Part shown: in pieces, positions 11,804-23,600 of the stretch
How the letters are laid out: every line of letters begins with the position of its first letter
Position numbering within the stretch: position 1 is the stretch's first letter
Origin: Marthasterias glacialis
Taxonomy: Eukaryota > Echinodermata > Asteroidea > Forcipulatida > Asteriidae
Direction: 5' to 3'
Length of the DNA stretch: 64,000 nucleotides
NCBI GenBank assembly: GCA_911728455.2
Contig: OU452223.1
Span: 6,408,174 to 6,472,173 of the forward strand
Translations under genes and position numbers: made by a program
The notes under the pieces: generated by a model
Told to the model about the DNA's origin: nothing
The model's input: only the letters and a program-made list of their open reading frames with translations
Databases searched by the model: none

Positions 11804-12532
11804 TTAAAGTTACCTAGATCACACAAAGTTTGCAAAAAGTGGTAGTCAAAGTTGATGGGGGAAGTGTGAATATGCTAGAAGCTGTTTGGAGTGCATCTAC
11901 CAAGTCAAGCCTCTTTGAACAACTGTGGGCAACGGGAAGCAGCAACACAATGATTTCCAAGGTTATTTTCATTGGTTACTGCCTTGTTGGCTTCAAACCA
12001 GTTCTGTTTGTTGTTAGAGTAGTTTTCACATACATCCTGTAATGAGGAGATCTCATAATGTACCTTGTGCATGCTCACCACACTAAGCTAGGTCATACTT
12101 TGTACAAGCATAAATGAAACAGTAAATCCTTCATTTTTCAATCTACATTTTGAATCAATTTGCATGCGTTCGGAGGAAGTATGATCCCTACCTTTTAACT
12201 TGAATTGCACTGATACAAGTTTGCTTCATTTGACATAAGAACATGTGGAAGATCAATTCTGATGGTGAAAACCTTTACCAAACGACCTACTGTTGGTCTA
12301 CCAAAGTGCCCCTAACCTTGTTTCAATACACACATTTTGGAACATGTGTGTACATGTAGGCCTTTACAAAACAATGACTTTGCTTTCAGATTCGGCTTAG
12401 GTTGGATCCATTATTTTGAAAACGTGCTCTTTTGGTATCGTTTCAAATAGGCAGATGAAGCCTGAGCCAAAAATTCAGCTGAAGCTGTGGTTTTGAAAAG
12501 ACCCCTAGTAGCTTGGTTTCAGGTACTATTAG

Positions 12533-12824
12533 GTATTATAACACACCTCTCCCTGGTTCTTTATCCTGATTGGCTGAAACACGGTCGCGTGGGGTGAACT
12601 AATATAGCCTATTGCATGAAATCTGCACCATATGCACCGCATGCGCTTCATTTGGGGGAAATAGTTCACAAAGTGGGAAATAGTTTCAAAAACCCAAAAA
12701 CTATTGACTGGTAAAGAGCGCCCTCAAGAAAATGACGGCGTCTGCGGATGGAGAAGAATCTCCGGCCAAGAAACCGCGATTTACTCTTTTAACTGACATT
12801 TTGGATTGAGGTGTGTTATAAAAC
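12533..12824. mobile_element. TIR element carrying a 25-codon ORF
   Basis: Inverted ends ATTATAACACACCTC (12535-12549) and GAGGTGTGTTATAA (12808-12821) bound ~290 bp. Inside, ATG at 12732 opens 25 codons ending TGA at 12809; it includes the basic cluster SPAKKPR, like a nuclear-localisation motif, and finishes right at the right TIR. The ORF is probably a leftover first exon of a transposase or captured gene, not a host gene. Confidence 0.55.
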
Positions 12825-12978
12825 ACATATGGACTGGCATTATTCGGGCAATAGTACACGTCTATGCACCCCTCGGCCCTGTGAGTGATCAGGAGAGAAT
12901 CCTATTTCCCGAGGCCGAAGGCCGAGGGAAATAGGACATAGACGTGCACTATTTCCCTCATTGCCAGTCCATATGTGT
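12823..12978. mobile_element. Palindromic element with GGCCGAAGGCC core
   Basis: Inverted arms at 12823-12866 and 12930-12978 share ACACATATGGACTGGCA and TAGACGTG blocks. The centre contains the self-complementary GAGGCCGAAGGCCGAGG. It abuts the TIR element at 12533-12824 and may be part of the same composite insertion. Confidence 0.55.
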
Positions 12979-13720
12979 ATACTATTGTGTGTACTTAACA
13001 CGTCAAAGCTTGCTTGTCGTTTGTTAAATTCAGGTACCCATGATAATCTTATGAAATGTTGCAATCGATGCATCTTTACTATTGAACTCAAAGGGACTTG
13101 GGGAAAAAAAACACCCTTGCCATTGTCAGGGAAGGGAATAAGTGGACTAATTTAAGACATCTTGTATATCTTGGTTCTTATTACTTGCGTTTCACATTAT
13201 CTGTAATCTGAACCCATGGGTTTGATCACCACTTGTGACACAGTTTGATGTAGTGTCAAGAGCTAAACAAATTCTAACCTTTCAAAACCAAGCAGCATGG
13301 TATATCTGATTATGGTGGGTTGTGTACTTTATCTCTTAGCCGTTGTTACTTCATGCAAAGTCTGTTTTTAGATTTGTAACAGTCCACTGGAAGGAAAGAG
13401 TGGATAGAAGACAGCTGCACATGTCTCTTCATGGGATTAGTAATGGTTCTGCAAAGTAAGAATCTAGAAACTGCAGACAGTCTATGTAAAGTGGAGAAGC
13501 TGGACTTGATCATCAACAAAATGTTGGTCAGAATTTAGAAATACTCATAGGGTGTTCCAAAGTTGCTTGAAATTTGTTTCCAAAAAAAAAGGCTTCTTAG
13601 AGATGCCTGGAATGCCAAGAATGTGGGGGTCTCCAGGACTTGAAAAGCATAAAACATAGGTTTTTATAAAACATAGGTTTTTATAATTCAAAAGGCTTTT
13701 GAGAGATGCCAGGAAGCACT

Positions 13721-13965
13721 GCTAATAGACCGATCATTAAGCCCCGCCCTCTTGTTGACCAATCACAGCCTTGGCTATGCGACCGAAAGTCTGATAAAAG
13801 TCCAACAGGATAAAATCCTATGGGTGTACTTATAGTGTGCACGTTCACATCGTGCAGTGAATTCAGAAATGCACATTGTGCTGCCCTTGTGTACAGCGGT
13901 GATGTAGCCAATACTGTGATTGGTTAATATGTTAGTGGGCGGGGCTTAATGGATCGGTCTTATAA
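13721..13965. mobile_element. TIR MITE, AGACCGATCCATTAAGCCCC family, copy 1
   Basis: Near-perfect inverted ends of about 26 bp (AGACCGATCATTAAGCCCC at left; the right end reads GGGGCTTAATGGATCGGTCT) enclose ~245 bp without coding capacity. A second set of inner CCAATCAC/GTGATTGG motifs follows each TIR. A diverged, reverse-oriented partial copy lies at about 61002-61200. Confidence 0.8.
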
Positions 13966-15049
13966 AACCTCGGTATACAAACATTATTATCAAACTTCAC
14001 AGTTGTTCCCTTTTAGGAACTACCACCTTCTCTAAGTATAGATGTACAGTCCAATGAGTTGTTCCCTTTCAACTTATCTTCATACTGATGCAAAGCATGC
14101 CTGATGTTGAAAGTCTGCCAGAAGTAGAGATGTGGTTAACTTTTGAAGATGTCTTGGTGCAAATTGCCATTTTGACATAACTACTTGCCTCAAGTATAAA
14201 CAGAGATCTATAATTCACTGATTTAGTATAACTATAACTGCTCCTTGTTTCCATGTCTTTTGTAGTCATAAGCCATCGTGTTCCAGTAGAATTTGACCAG
14301 AATTTACAGTCGTATTGTTATAAACATTTGTAAATACAGTAAAGTTCACATTAATATTTTTTGAGTATCATTTAAACAGAAGTGTAAACTGGTTTAAATC
14401 TGCTTGTTCCTAGCCTAATACTTCAATAGTTTTTTCAAAAAATTCCACTTTAAATTGCTTCAAAATAGTCAGCTTTAAACTCTTTGTGAAGGATGTCATT
14501 TAATACTGATCTGATGCACTGTTTACTGGTGTGCACACCGTTGATAAGATTGAAACTAGAAATGTTCATAGTGTATCATCATGTCATGCAATGGAGGAGC
14601 CTAACTTGCATACATTAATTAGTTGACAAGCTGAACTATTTAAGAGATTTGTTGGAATAAACAGTTATCCTGTCTATAACTATTAACTTGATCCTTGTTT
14701 CTTTCTTCCTCAAGTTAGAGTCACTAAGAGGACTAAAGGCTGAGGGACAAGATTTGTTTTGAAGGAAGTATACAGCCGAATTATAATTGACTGTAAACCT
14801 CCGTCAGAAAACACAAAATTCCCTAAAACATCTTCCCTAAAAATAATTACACAAAATGGTCGTAATTTATTCAAATCACCTTCAACTCAAGAAGTTGGGT
14901 ACAGTTTATAGCCTATAAGCAGTTTGAAATGAGATTAAAGTTACCCACAGTAATTACTGCTAAATCAATATTGTGTGAATATCAACCCCCACACAGAGCA
15001 CTATGCAGCAGTTGTACACTAGCCCCCTGGGCCTTGAGCACACAGCTTG

Positions 15050-15592
15050 AGAACAGCCAGGCTAAGCCCTTGTAGTAAAAGAGTGAAGAACAGCAAGGTA
15101 AACCCCTTGTAGTTTAGAGTGAAAAACAGCAAGGCTAACCCCTTCACAAGGCTAACCCGTTGTGAAGAACAGCAAGGCTGACCCCTTGTATTTATAGAGT
15201 GAAGAACAGCAAGGCTTACCCCTTGTAGTTATAGAGTGAAAAACAGCAAGGCTAACCCCTTCACAAGGCTAACCCGTTGTGAAGAACAGCAAGGCTGACC
15301 CCTTGTATTTATAGAGTGAAGAACAGCAAGGCTTTCCCCTTGTAGTTATAGAGTGAAAAGCAGCAAGGCTAACCCCTTCACAAGGCTAACCCGTTGTGAA
15401 GAACAGCAAGGCTGACCCCTTGTATTTATAGAGTGAAGAACAGCAAGGCTTACCCCTTGTAGTTATAGAGTGAAAAACAGCAAGGCTAACCCCTTCACAA
15501 GGCTAACCCGTTGTGAAGAACAGCAAGGCTGACCCCTTGTATTTATAGAGTGAAGAACAGCAAGGCTTACCCCTTGTAGTTTTAGAGTTAAC
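15050..15592 (+). repeat. Tandem array, 117 bp higher-order period
   Basis: The landmark GCTAACCCG recurs at 15151, 15268, 15385 and 15502, a period of exactly 117 bases. Each period is built from shorter diverged units based on GAACAGCAAGGCT, ACCCCTTGTA and TATAGAGTGAA. A partial unit lies at each edge. Stop codons interrupt the frames, so it does not encode a repeat protein. The near identity of successive periods suggests recent expansion. Confidence 0.92.
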
Positions 15593-18421
15593 AAATTTAA
15601 TGTCATGATAACACTTCTTGTTCCTGTGGTTGCTCTCTTGATTTATTGACTAGTATCACTAAATTACAGAACATAAATACCTCTTTTTCATTTACCTCGG
15701 ATGTATATTTTATTTTAGATCATTTTATTTTGTTTTTAGAACTTCTGCCGTTCTTTGAGGGATCTGCAGTTTGGGGATTTGACTAATACAAGTTGCCAAT
15801 ATATAAGGTTGACAAAATGTATACTGCAATTCAAATGGCGGCAGCTTGTTTACATTTCGACCATGGTCTAGTGTTCAGTGAGGCTTTGAAGTAAACCAGC
15901 CCATGGTTCTCCAATCGCTTATTTTCTGCACCCAACAAATATTTGATTAGGAGTCCAATTTTACTATGGACACTAAACCCTTCGCACTGTAGCAACTGTC
16001 TACCAAAGGTGCCAACATATTAGTACATATGGATTAAGCGTACAGCACAGGTGTCTTGCTCTGCAAATCTAATAATTCAATAATGGATTGTTATAATAGA
16101 TCGCACAGATACTAGTAAAACTAGTTCAAGGTGCTGTATGACATTATTATCTCTTGTCATCAGGCATTCCTGTGAAGCAAAGCAATGCACCGCACCACAT
16201 ACAATACAAGGACACAGCTATCCACAAGGTGGTAGCGTGTTTACATTTTGTCACATGGGATTTTAAGGTGTCTGACTTCAATGCACATCCATGGCTGAGA
16301 TAGGCCAATGCAGGGGCTGAGCTTATTGAATTGGTCTATTAAACCCTGCAGATAATTTGACTCCAGATACTATATTTCAATTTTAATTTTACTTGTTATA
16401 AATTCATATAAACTTTCTACTTCAACAGATATCTTTACTTTTCACCACTAACTTGATAATGTAACCATGCATTAAATAGAGTTCACTATACAAGCGGAAT
16501 ACAGGTCATAAATATGTTAGTCTAAAAAAATATACAAAACAAGAATTGCATCCAGTTATTTGCTGTGCTTGGATTATGTGACTCCAACTACATATGTAAC
16601 CATAAACAAAATGTACCAAAATACGTCATATAAACATTTAAGTAGACACAATCTTAATAAAATGATATCTTTTAAATTATCCCTTACAATATGTTTCCCT
16701 AATCTTCCTAGTTCCTTGGTTTGTTTTTGAATTTGATGGAATCAAAACATAGCAGGTACTGAGGCCAGTGGTACATGTACACATACACATAGATCAATCT
16801 TATTCGTATCCGAGTCCAAAGGTGGTTGAATGTTGATGGATATTGGATGAGTCTGCTAGACGTACCACAAAAATTAAATCCTACCTTAGTTTTGGCACAA
16901 CAGGCATTTAAACATATTGATTAAAACACTACTACATCTTGTGTTGCGCTTGAATATTGCTGCTTTTGGTGCAAATTTAGAATATGCAGAGTTGATGATC
17001 AACAACACTTCCCTAGATCAACAGATCCCGTACATCCCTGACATCAAAAGCTCACAACGTGCCCTCACTGTGGTCAAAGGAAGACCTACCACTGGCTGAG
17101 AGTTGTGTATAACACGTATGTATACACATGCATTTTTTCATTGTTTTGACCACACACACAGCAATGACGGACTGCAAAAAGGGGTCTATAGTCAATGTGC
17201 AAAAAGCTCTACAGTCTGCTTCTTTTCAAAGTGAAGCTGATTAAAAAATCAAGTTCTGCATTAAATTTATGAAAAATTTCTGCACGATTCAACAAATAGT
17301 TAAAAATTGTATTATTCTTAGTGTTATCTGAAATCTAAAAATTACTCAAAAACTGTTCCTCGTAGTTTCCAAAGAAACCTATAAAAATGATTTTAACAAA
17401 ATCAATGTGTATTTGTCTTTTTGTATGTAAATAGATTGTACAATGAACTTATAAAGTGTTTTAGAATATTACTTATTTTGATGTTCATGAAGTTTTCGCT
17501 TTGCTTAATTTGCACACATTTCTATTAAAATACATCTGACAGAAATGTGTTACTTAAATGTCAACTAAATTCGGAATAAACAAGACTTCACATTTTATAT
17601 CGGCTAAATTTTCATTTGTACCTATCTTAAATACACATTGCTAAGTACATAAAATAAATACAATGTTAAATACTTATTATAAAAAGTTGGTTATTTCCAT
17701 GCCCTGTAATTTATTACCAAGCTTTATCAGATCTGAAGATCTGACCCTAACCTCCCACAATCGTGCCCCCTTTTTGTTTTGAAGAATTGCAGCATTTTTT
17801 GTACACGAATAACATCACCAAGTTCCCATACACCAATGTGCAATAAGCTGAACTGCTGACGTCTAAGAATATCATATTGTTTATTAATACTGAGGCCTAT
17901 GAATACCAGGAGCTTGATAGAGAGTCACTAAGCAAGTTTGTTCTCATTTATGCAAGAAACTAGAAAGCTCTGGACTAAGCTTTTCAGATCTAAGTTGCAA
18001 AGACTCAAGGTCTCCTTAAAAAACTTCTGTTTCAAGAACTGCTTTTAAAAGTTTAAACAATGGAATTTAGGTTAAAGTACATGTGCACGCAAATGTGTGC
18101 TAGCCGTGGAGCTGCAGGAAGTAAAAAAATCTTGCCTATTCAACCTGCTCCTGAAACTATAACACTTTCTTTCAAAGTTACAGGACAATAATGGCTGCTC
18201 ATCCCACGTAAAAAAAGACTAAATTCTGTAACTGTACAATTTCCATCAAGCACAGAGTCTGTTCATAACACTACAAATAGAGATGTTTTCCTTTGCCCTG
18301 ACTTACTGACTCTCAGCTCCAAGATCCTCCAGAGTTGATAGTGAAGACTAAGGTTATTATTGGGTGACTGTGGCCATTCTGGTACCTGTGATTCTTTATA
18401 TTTGACAGTTTTTGTAGCATC

Positions 18422-20658
18422 TTACATACTGCAAGCAATGTTGTACCAGCAGCAAATGTTTCCATTCTGAAGAAAAAAACACGACCAAAACACATCTTTT
18501 TAATGATTTTAAAATGTTTCAAAGATGGTGTTTTTGAACATCGAGCAACCTGGCTTTTTTGTTTTTAAGTGTCGTTTGAAAAAATTTGAGCCCTGTGGTA
18601 TGAAGTCTACAAAAAATGCTTGGGAAGTAATAGAGAGCACTTATGTAACAAATCAAAACAAAGGTTTACATTCCGACAAACAATGAAATGACTGCCAAAT
18701 GACTGTAATGTGTGTTGAAATAATTAGGCTGTCGGGTGCAAGTGTCTTTGACCATGAGTATTTATAGTTTGTTGGTGAAAACCAAAAAACTGACATTTGG
18801 ACAAAGCCTGCGATTCTGATGTGAAAGTTTCATGCGAATCAATGTGTCAACACTCACCCTACAGATACATTCTGTGCACTGGTCATCCTCTAGAAACCAC
18901 CACTGATTGTGCAAGTAGAGCGTCCCCTGGTGGTCACAGCTATTCATGGAGGTAGGGCCTTCTACGGCCAAGCTGACCCTATCACATGCATTATGGACTC
19001 GACAACGAGGGCAGCATTCACCAACTGGTGTATATGTCTCCAGGCAGTTTGGGGCTGGGCATGCTGGAGCTGTACATTTGATGGTTCCTGCCTGAAATGA
19101 TGAACAAGAGTCTTCAATAAAAAGATAGTCTTTGAATTGTTAAAACCAGACGATTGACTCCTTGAATTAGTGCATTTCAGCATGAAAATTCAGGCACTGT
19201 TTTTGCCAAAAAATAAACTGAAGAATTTGTTTAACCAGTTATCGCCGGATGTTAAGTACACATTATATTATGACATGACTTTTCTACATGTATTTTTGTG
19301 TGAAAATTGAAGCCTGGAATAAAGGTTGCCCGGACATTGTTTTTCTGCTATAGTAAGCACAACAATTTGTTTATGATAACAGCTTTATGAAACTGGGCCT
19401 AGGTTGTCCATAAATATACCACCTGCAAATAATTCATCACTAATGATAACAATAATAATAAAGTATTTATAGAGTGCCTTATGCAAGGGCCTCAAGGCAC
19501 TTCACAAACAGAAATCAATAAAAGCAATAATGAGCCTTGGAAATTAATTTTGCATCAATCTGCAACAATCTGCATGGCCACCTTGTGACCAAATACAGAC
19601 TCCGCCACCTCGTGACCAAATTCATACCTGTAGTATTGCATATTTTATGTTTTAAAATATATCCAACACTATCTAATACTAAAACCAATTCAAGGAAACA
19701 TCGCCTACGTTAACCTCCACAAGTGCATCAGTAAACCCGGGTTAAGCAAAAGTAATCCTTTACTGGTAAACAGCATTTTAAAATTGGGCACAGGTTTCCA
19801 TAAATATGCCACTTGGAAATCAATCAACAATAATGATAAAAAGAGTTTACCTGACAGGTGCATTTTTGGCAGTTGTAGTTCCATCTGTCCCCGTCGTTAT
19901 ACACCACCAAGGCTGATTCTTGGTGCAGACACTGACTAGTGGCGCTGCATTGAGGGCAGCAATAAGCCTCTGACTCACTTAACCTACTGCTGCAATCACA
20001 AACTTTAGCTTTGCAGGTGATTACACCAGTCTGGAAAGAATATGGTCAGATTTAGAAAAGAGAGTAAATACATGTAATAGGTGTAACACTGGTTTTAAGG
20101 AAGACCTCATACAGTCAATCATTTACAACACTTTTTTTAATGCAGAGATAGCCTGAGAAACTAGTGCACTGTAAACACACAAAGCACTAACCATACACTG
20201 CACGCATGTGGGGTACTATTGAAGTATTGAAGTATTTGACATGGACAAATGTAATGCTGTATGTTTAAAAAAATAATTAACAATGTATGCAATGTTCATT
20301 GATTTCCTGTACAAAATACAGCAAAAGCACACTCATTAGCAACTCTGTACATGTACATGGTTGTAACTTGTAAATCCTTTCCCCATATCCTAAAAAACAA
20401 TGTGTATATCGTTAAATCATACTTTAACCAAATTGGTAATGAAATTTTTTGCAGAAACAATATTGACTCTCACCATGCATGTACAGGTCTGGCATTGACT
20501 GTCTTCCCATGAAGTTCCATGACTGTAGTGTTGTTTCTTGATGGCACAGTTTGATGAACAGCGACCAGACGGTGAGCACAGACACTCATAGGAGCCAGGC
20601 AGATTATTACACAGCCTTGATGAGTCACATGTGTTCTCTGTTTGACATTCATTGACAT
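18422..20658 (-). other. NELL: NELL exons 14-17: C-terminal VWC modules
   Basis: Cys-rich modules follow EGF6. The first runs from [11 protein letters not shown] to AYCCPQC, the second ends VGECCPRC, and the last begins [15 protein letters not shown] and closes in a 14-residue terminal exon ([14 protein letters not shown], stop TAA 18424-18422). The terminal exon would be missed by ORF length alone; it was placed by its CAG acceptor, phase and similarity to NGHICC in NELL2. Confidence 0.9.
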
Positions 20659-23600
20659 CTGGAACAAGAAGATTGACATAGCAGAGGTTGATGGATCAGA
20701 ACAGAAGATTAGAAAAAGACAAATGTGAACAGGCAGGGAAGGCATTAATAGATTTTTACCAAAGTGGGAATGAAATACTCAAAATACAACATTCTACATC
20801 ACACTTTGTGATATTAAAATGTTACAAGGCAAGTCTCGTTCAAATGAAGTTGTATCACACTGGGATGTTTCAGAGGCATGGAATTTATCAATATAATCTC
20901 TATTGCTTGAGTGAAGCTCAGAGGCCAAAAGCAAATTAAGTCTTCAAGCTGTAGAAGGTAAATAACAATCCAAAGCTAACTTAATGGTGCCATGACTATG
21001 CAACCTTGAGTCAGTAATCAAGTAGTCACAAAGCATATCATTCAAAATGTCAAGGTTTGTTGCCGTCCCCCACCCCCACCACTCAAACACACTGACTAAC
21101 AAAACAGGAAAACATTTCTGGGCAAATGAGCATGTACAATGTCATAACACTAGTAGTAATGATCCTTTGAAGATGCCAATAGAAGAGGCAAAAATAGACA
21201 ATCGTTATAGTTTTCAATTTTGGTAAAGCCAAATGTTTATTTTGTCAAACCTTACTTTCATCAAAACAAGAAAAAAACAAACTCTGCTTGATTTTGATGG
21301 GTTCAGTACTGCTTTGCCAAGCTACATGTACTGCTAGGCAAACCAGTTCAATCAGAGTAAAAATGTTTGAGACTTAAAGACATATGATCCGTGCTCACGC
21401 TGATTTTACCTTGAAAAATGAATCCAAATGTTGAATTGCTATTTTTTGTTATTAACTTTCAAATGAGATATCAAACGAAAAAATCCATCAACGAATAATA
21501 ATAGAGTAATTATTTTCAAAAAGTGAATTTTTGTGTGGAGCACAAAAAATGAACTCCGCACGCTGCCTGCTCAATTTTAGCCGGGTGTCTTGCGACACAG
21601 AGACCAAAATGCAGCAGACGAAATGACATTGTAATATAGGTGACTTCTGGGTACCAGCAGTGAGCATTGCTGTCATGCACATTTTTAAATAGGATGGTTG
21701 GCAGGGATACTCATTCATAAAACAACATTTTTATAGCCATCTAAAAGGTCAAAACACAATTTATTAATTCTATTTGCTCTTTTCAATTTCATTAGCTGGG
21801 GAATCAATTCATTTTCAAGCACAAATCAAAGGAGCATGGATCATACATCTTTAAGGTTACTGTAGGAATTTAATGGATACAGGTTTGGTTTTTGTGTATA
21901 ACTCCCCTGGTGGGAATTGTTACGCAGAAAGCCATTGACTGATAAATAGACAGACACCCCATACTACACCCTTGATCTATTCATGCCAGCTTTGCACCAG
22001 TGTGTGGGCCTTATTAACACTGCCATCTTTTGTTGTATTTACTGCATACAAAAGTGCTATACTGGTGCAATCCTGTTGGTGTGCGTGCTGTAATTCCAAG
22101 TAGTAAAGAGTCTGCACATGCAGCTAGTGCGGGTGTGTCCCAATGTACTCGTTGAGGTCACCAGACTAATTTTGTCTGTTTGCAGGGGGGCAACCTCACT
22201 TTCCAAATATCGGAGATTTTTATGAATAAAATGAAAAAGCTGCATGACACTTTGGGTAGTTTTTACTGCATTAATACAGGGTATTAGCTAGAGAAGAGGA
22301 AGGGGTGTTTCAAACCATGAATAAAGCAAATGGGGACGGAGATGGCCCAACAGGCTTAGCTTCCACTCATTAGATACAGGAGGTGGGTTGGGGGTTTTGG
22401 CAGTGGTGTGTGGTCAGGGAGTCACAGGGCCTCCTCACATTATACAGAGAAACAGACAGACCCTTACCTAAGCATCCTACACTATCAATGTACTCATAGC
22501 CAGCTTCACACTGACAGTGATAGCTTCCAGGCAGATTAATACAGATAGAGTTGTCTTGACAGTCATGGGACCCAGTAGCACACTCATCCAAATCTGTTGA
22601 AAAAAAACACAATTAAAACAATTCCATGAGGCATCATTCTTTGTTCAGCTCCAGAGATGTAGCTAGACAATTTCATTGGGGGGGGGGGCATAATGTGTGT
22701 GTGTGGGGGGGGGGGACTTTTGCTGAATCGAACCATTCATTTGTACATGTTTTTGATTTCATTGGGGGGGGGGGGCAAGGGTTTTGAGTGGGCGAGGGGG
22801 GGGGTAATAATTATCCAGGCAATAGTTATCGTATGAGCTGAGCAGTGACGTAACTAGCGGGGACAAGTGGCTCCTATCTACCACCCCTTGTCCCCGCTAG
22901 TTACGTCACTGCTCAGCTCATACGATAACTATTGCCTGGATGTTATAATTCCTCAGTCATTCCAAAGTATAAAACCAGCATAATAACTTTCAATCTCAGG
23001 TTGTTCTCCATGGTCATATATGGGTTGATGTGGTTGGCTGCCAAAGGCACCCTTGCATGCCAGCAGCTTGAACACGTGTAGCTGTGTCCTTCGCAATTCA
23101 GCTTCACAGCTGCCAGTAAGGATGATTAGCCTCCCAAATTATAAATTGTTATGTAAATAGATAAACAAGTAGTTCCTTAACATGACAGACACTTTCTCCC
23201 CATACCCAGCCTCCCCAAAGTAGGCTCTTGAGAGCTATCAGATTGACTGTATTAGTTTCACTGTACCTGTTTCACACTGTGCTCCGGTAAAACCTTCAGG
23301 GCAGGAGCACTGTCCAGGCTTCATGCATATCCCTCCATTCAGGCACGGCTCATGGCACACCGCTATTATCATTCAAAAAGAATACTTAGCATTTATTGAA
23401 GATCACAATAACTAAAAATAACAACAGTTCTTTGCAATAGTGCAGCAAGGTCTTAAGTTGAATCACAAGATTTTCCCCAACAGTTTTTTTAATTAATGTT
23501 TTTCTCTGAACGTATTTTGACAGATGATGCCGTTTCAAAACAAAAACATACAAAAACCTTTGGTTATGCCACGGATAATGCACAAAATAAATGTAAAATG

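Larger units (their letters stand above)
11808..18421. other. Intergenic region between the convergent CDC37 and NELL 3' ends
   Basis: Apart from the mobile elements and tandem array listed separately, I see no gene. 12985-13720, 13970-15040 and 15600-16250 hold only AT-rich sequence with short unsupported ORFs. A possible TIR-element end, reading TAATAGACC on the minus strand, lies near 16340. The NELL 3' UTR must occupy the part just left of 18422; minus-strand AATAAA hexamers at 17885-17880 and 17715-17710 are candidate poly(A) signals. Confidence 0.55.

Noticed and set aside
15050-15592. Repeats resembling a CRISPR array
   Set aside because: The units are contiguous and diverged, with no unique spacers between identical repeats, in an animal genome. 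It is an ordinary minisatellite.
16140-16360. Second end of a large TIR element
   Set aside because: The right edge looks like a TAATAGACC-type terminus, but I could not find a convincing matching left end between 15600 and 16150.
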